Assembly (NCBI GenBank): GCA_945788485.1
Contig: CALZMB010000164.1
Span: 1 to 5,394, forward strand
From: an uncultured bacterium
GTDB taxonomy: Bacteria; Bacteroidota; Bacteroidia; Bacteroidales; Bacteroidaceae
Length of the DNA stretch: 5,394 bases
Direction: 5' to 3'
Both the position numbers and the translations under genes were made by a program. The first letter of the stretch is position 1, and every line of letters begins with the position of its first letter. This document shows positions 5,362 through 5,394 of the stretch, one piece after another. The notes below the pieces were generated by a model, which had not been told where the DNA came from, did not search any database, and worked only from the letters and a program-made list of their open reading frames with translations.

Positions 5362-5394
5362 TCACAAAGGGAAGAGGCCGTACAACTCAGCGTC
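5362..5394 (-). CDS. Possible C-terminal end of an upstream gene, cut by the window edge
   Basis: Reading the - strand in from the right edge, one frame gives ten codons (DAELYGLFPL) and a TGA at 5362-5364. This ends 61 bp before the GSCFA start codon, a plausible spacing for a co-directional neighbour. One of the other two frames stops almost at once; the other stays open into the leader with a Cys/Ser-rich translation. The fragment is too short to identify and could be chance. Confidence 0.3.
   Translation of the reverse strand, partial: DAELYGLFPL

Overview
The window looks like a chromosomal segment of a mid-GC member of the Bacteroidales, most likely Prevotella-like. This rests on four things: a Rho factor with a very long N-terminal insertion, as known from Bacteroidetes; a GSCFA-family protein; promoters of the Bacteroidetes type (TAnnTTTG, with a TTG element 20 bp upstream in the clearest case); and genes without clear Shine-Dalgarno sites, plus tRNA genes that do not encode CCA. 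The genus is an inference. Layout from left to right: (1) rho on the + strand (from about the left edge to 2036), probably missing a few N-terminal codons outside the window, followed at once by a strong intrinsic terminator. (2) A gene-free stretch of about 1 kb (2101-3021) between convergent transcription units. It holds two inverted-repeat structures: a 26-bp perfect inverted repeat around an AT-rich nested dyad (2178-2349), and a 267-bp segment bounded by 18-bp near-perfect inverted repeats (2681-2947). (3) Two identical tRNA-Lys(CTT) genes on the - strand with their own promoter and a perfect 16-bp terminator hairpin. (4) An AraC-type regulator on the - strand with a candidate promoter. 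(5) A GSCFA (SGNH/GDSL-like) protein on the - strand, and possibly the last ten codons of a further - strand gene at the right edge. The genes do not form an obvious pathway. Rho and tRNA-Lys are housekeeping functions. The AraC and GSCFA genes run in the same direction, 109 bp apart, and could be co-transcribed or separate. I see no complete transposase, integrase, phage gene, CRISPR array or defence system. The least explained part is the rho/tRNA-Lys intergenic region, which looks like a landing place for short non-coding repeat elements (MITE-like or REP-like) whose identity I cannot settle without a genome-wide search.
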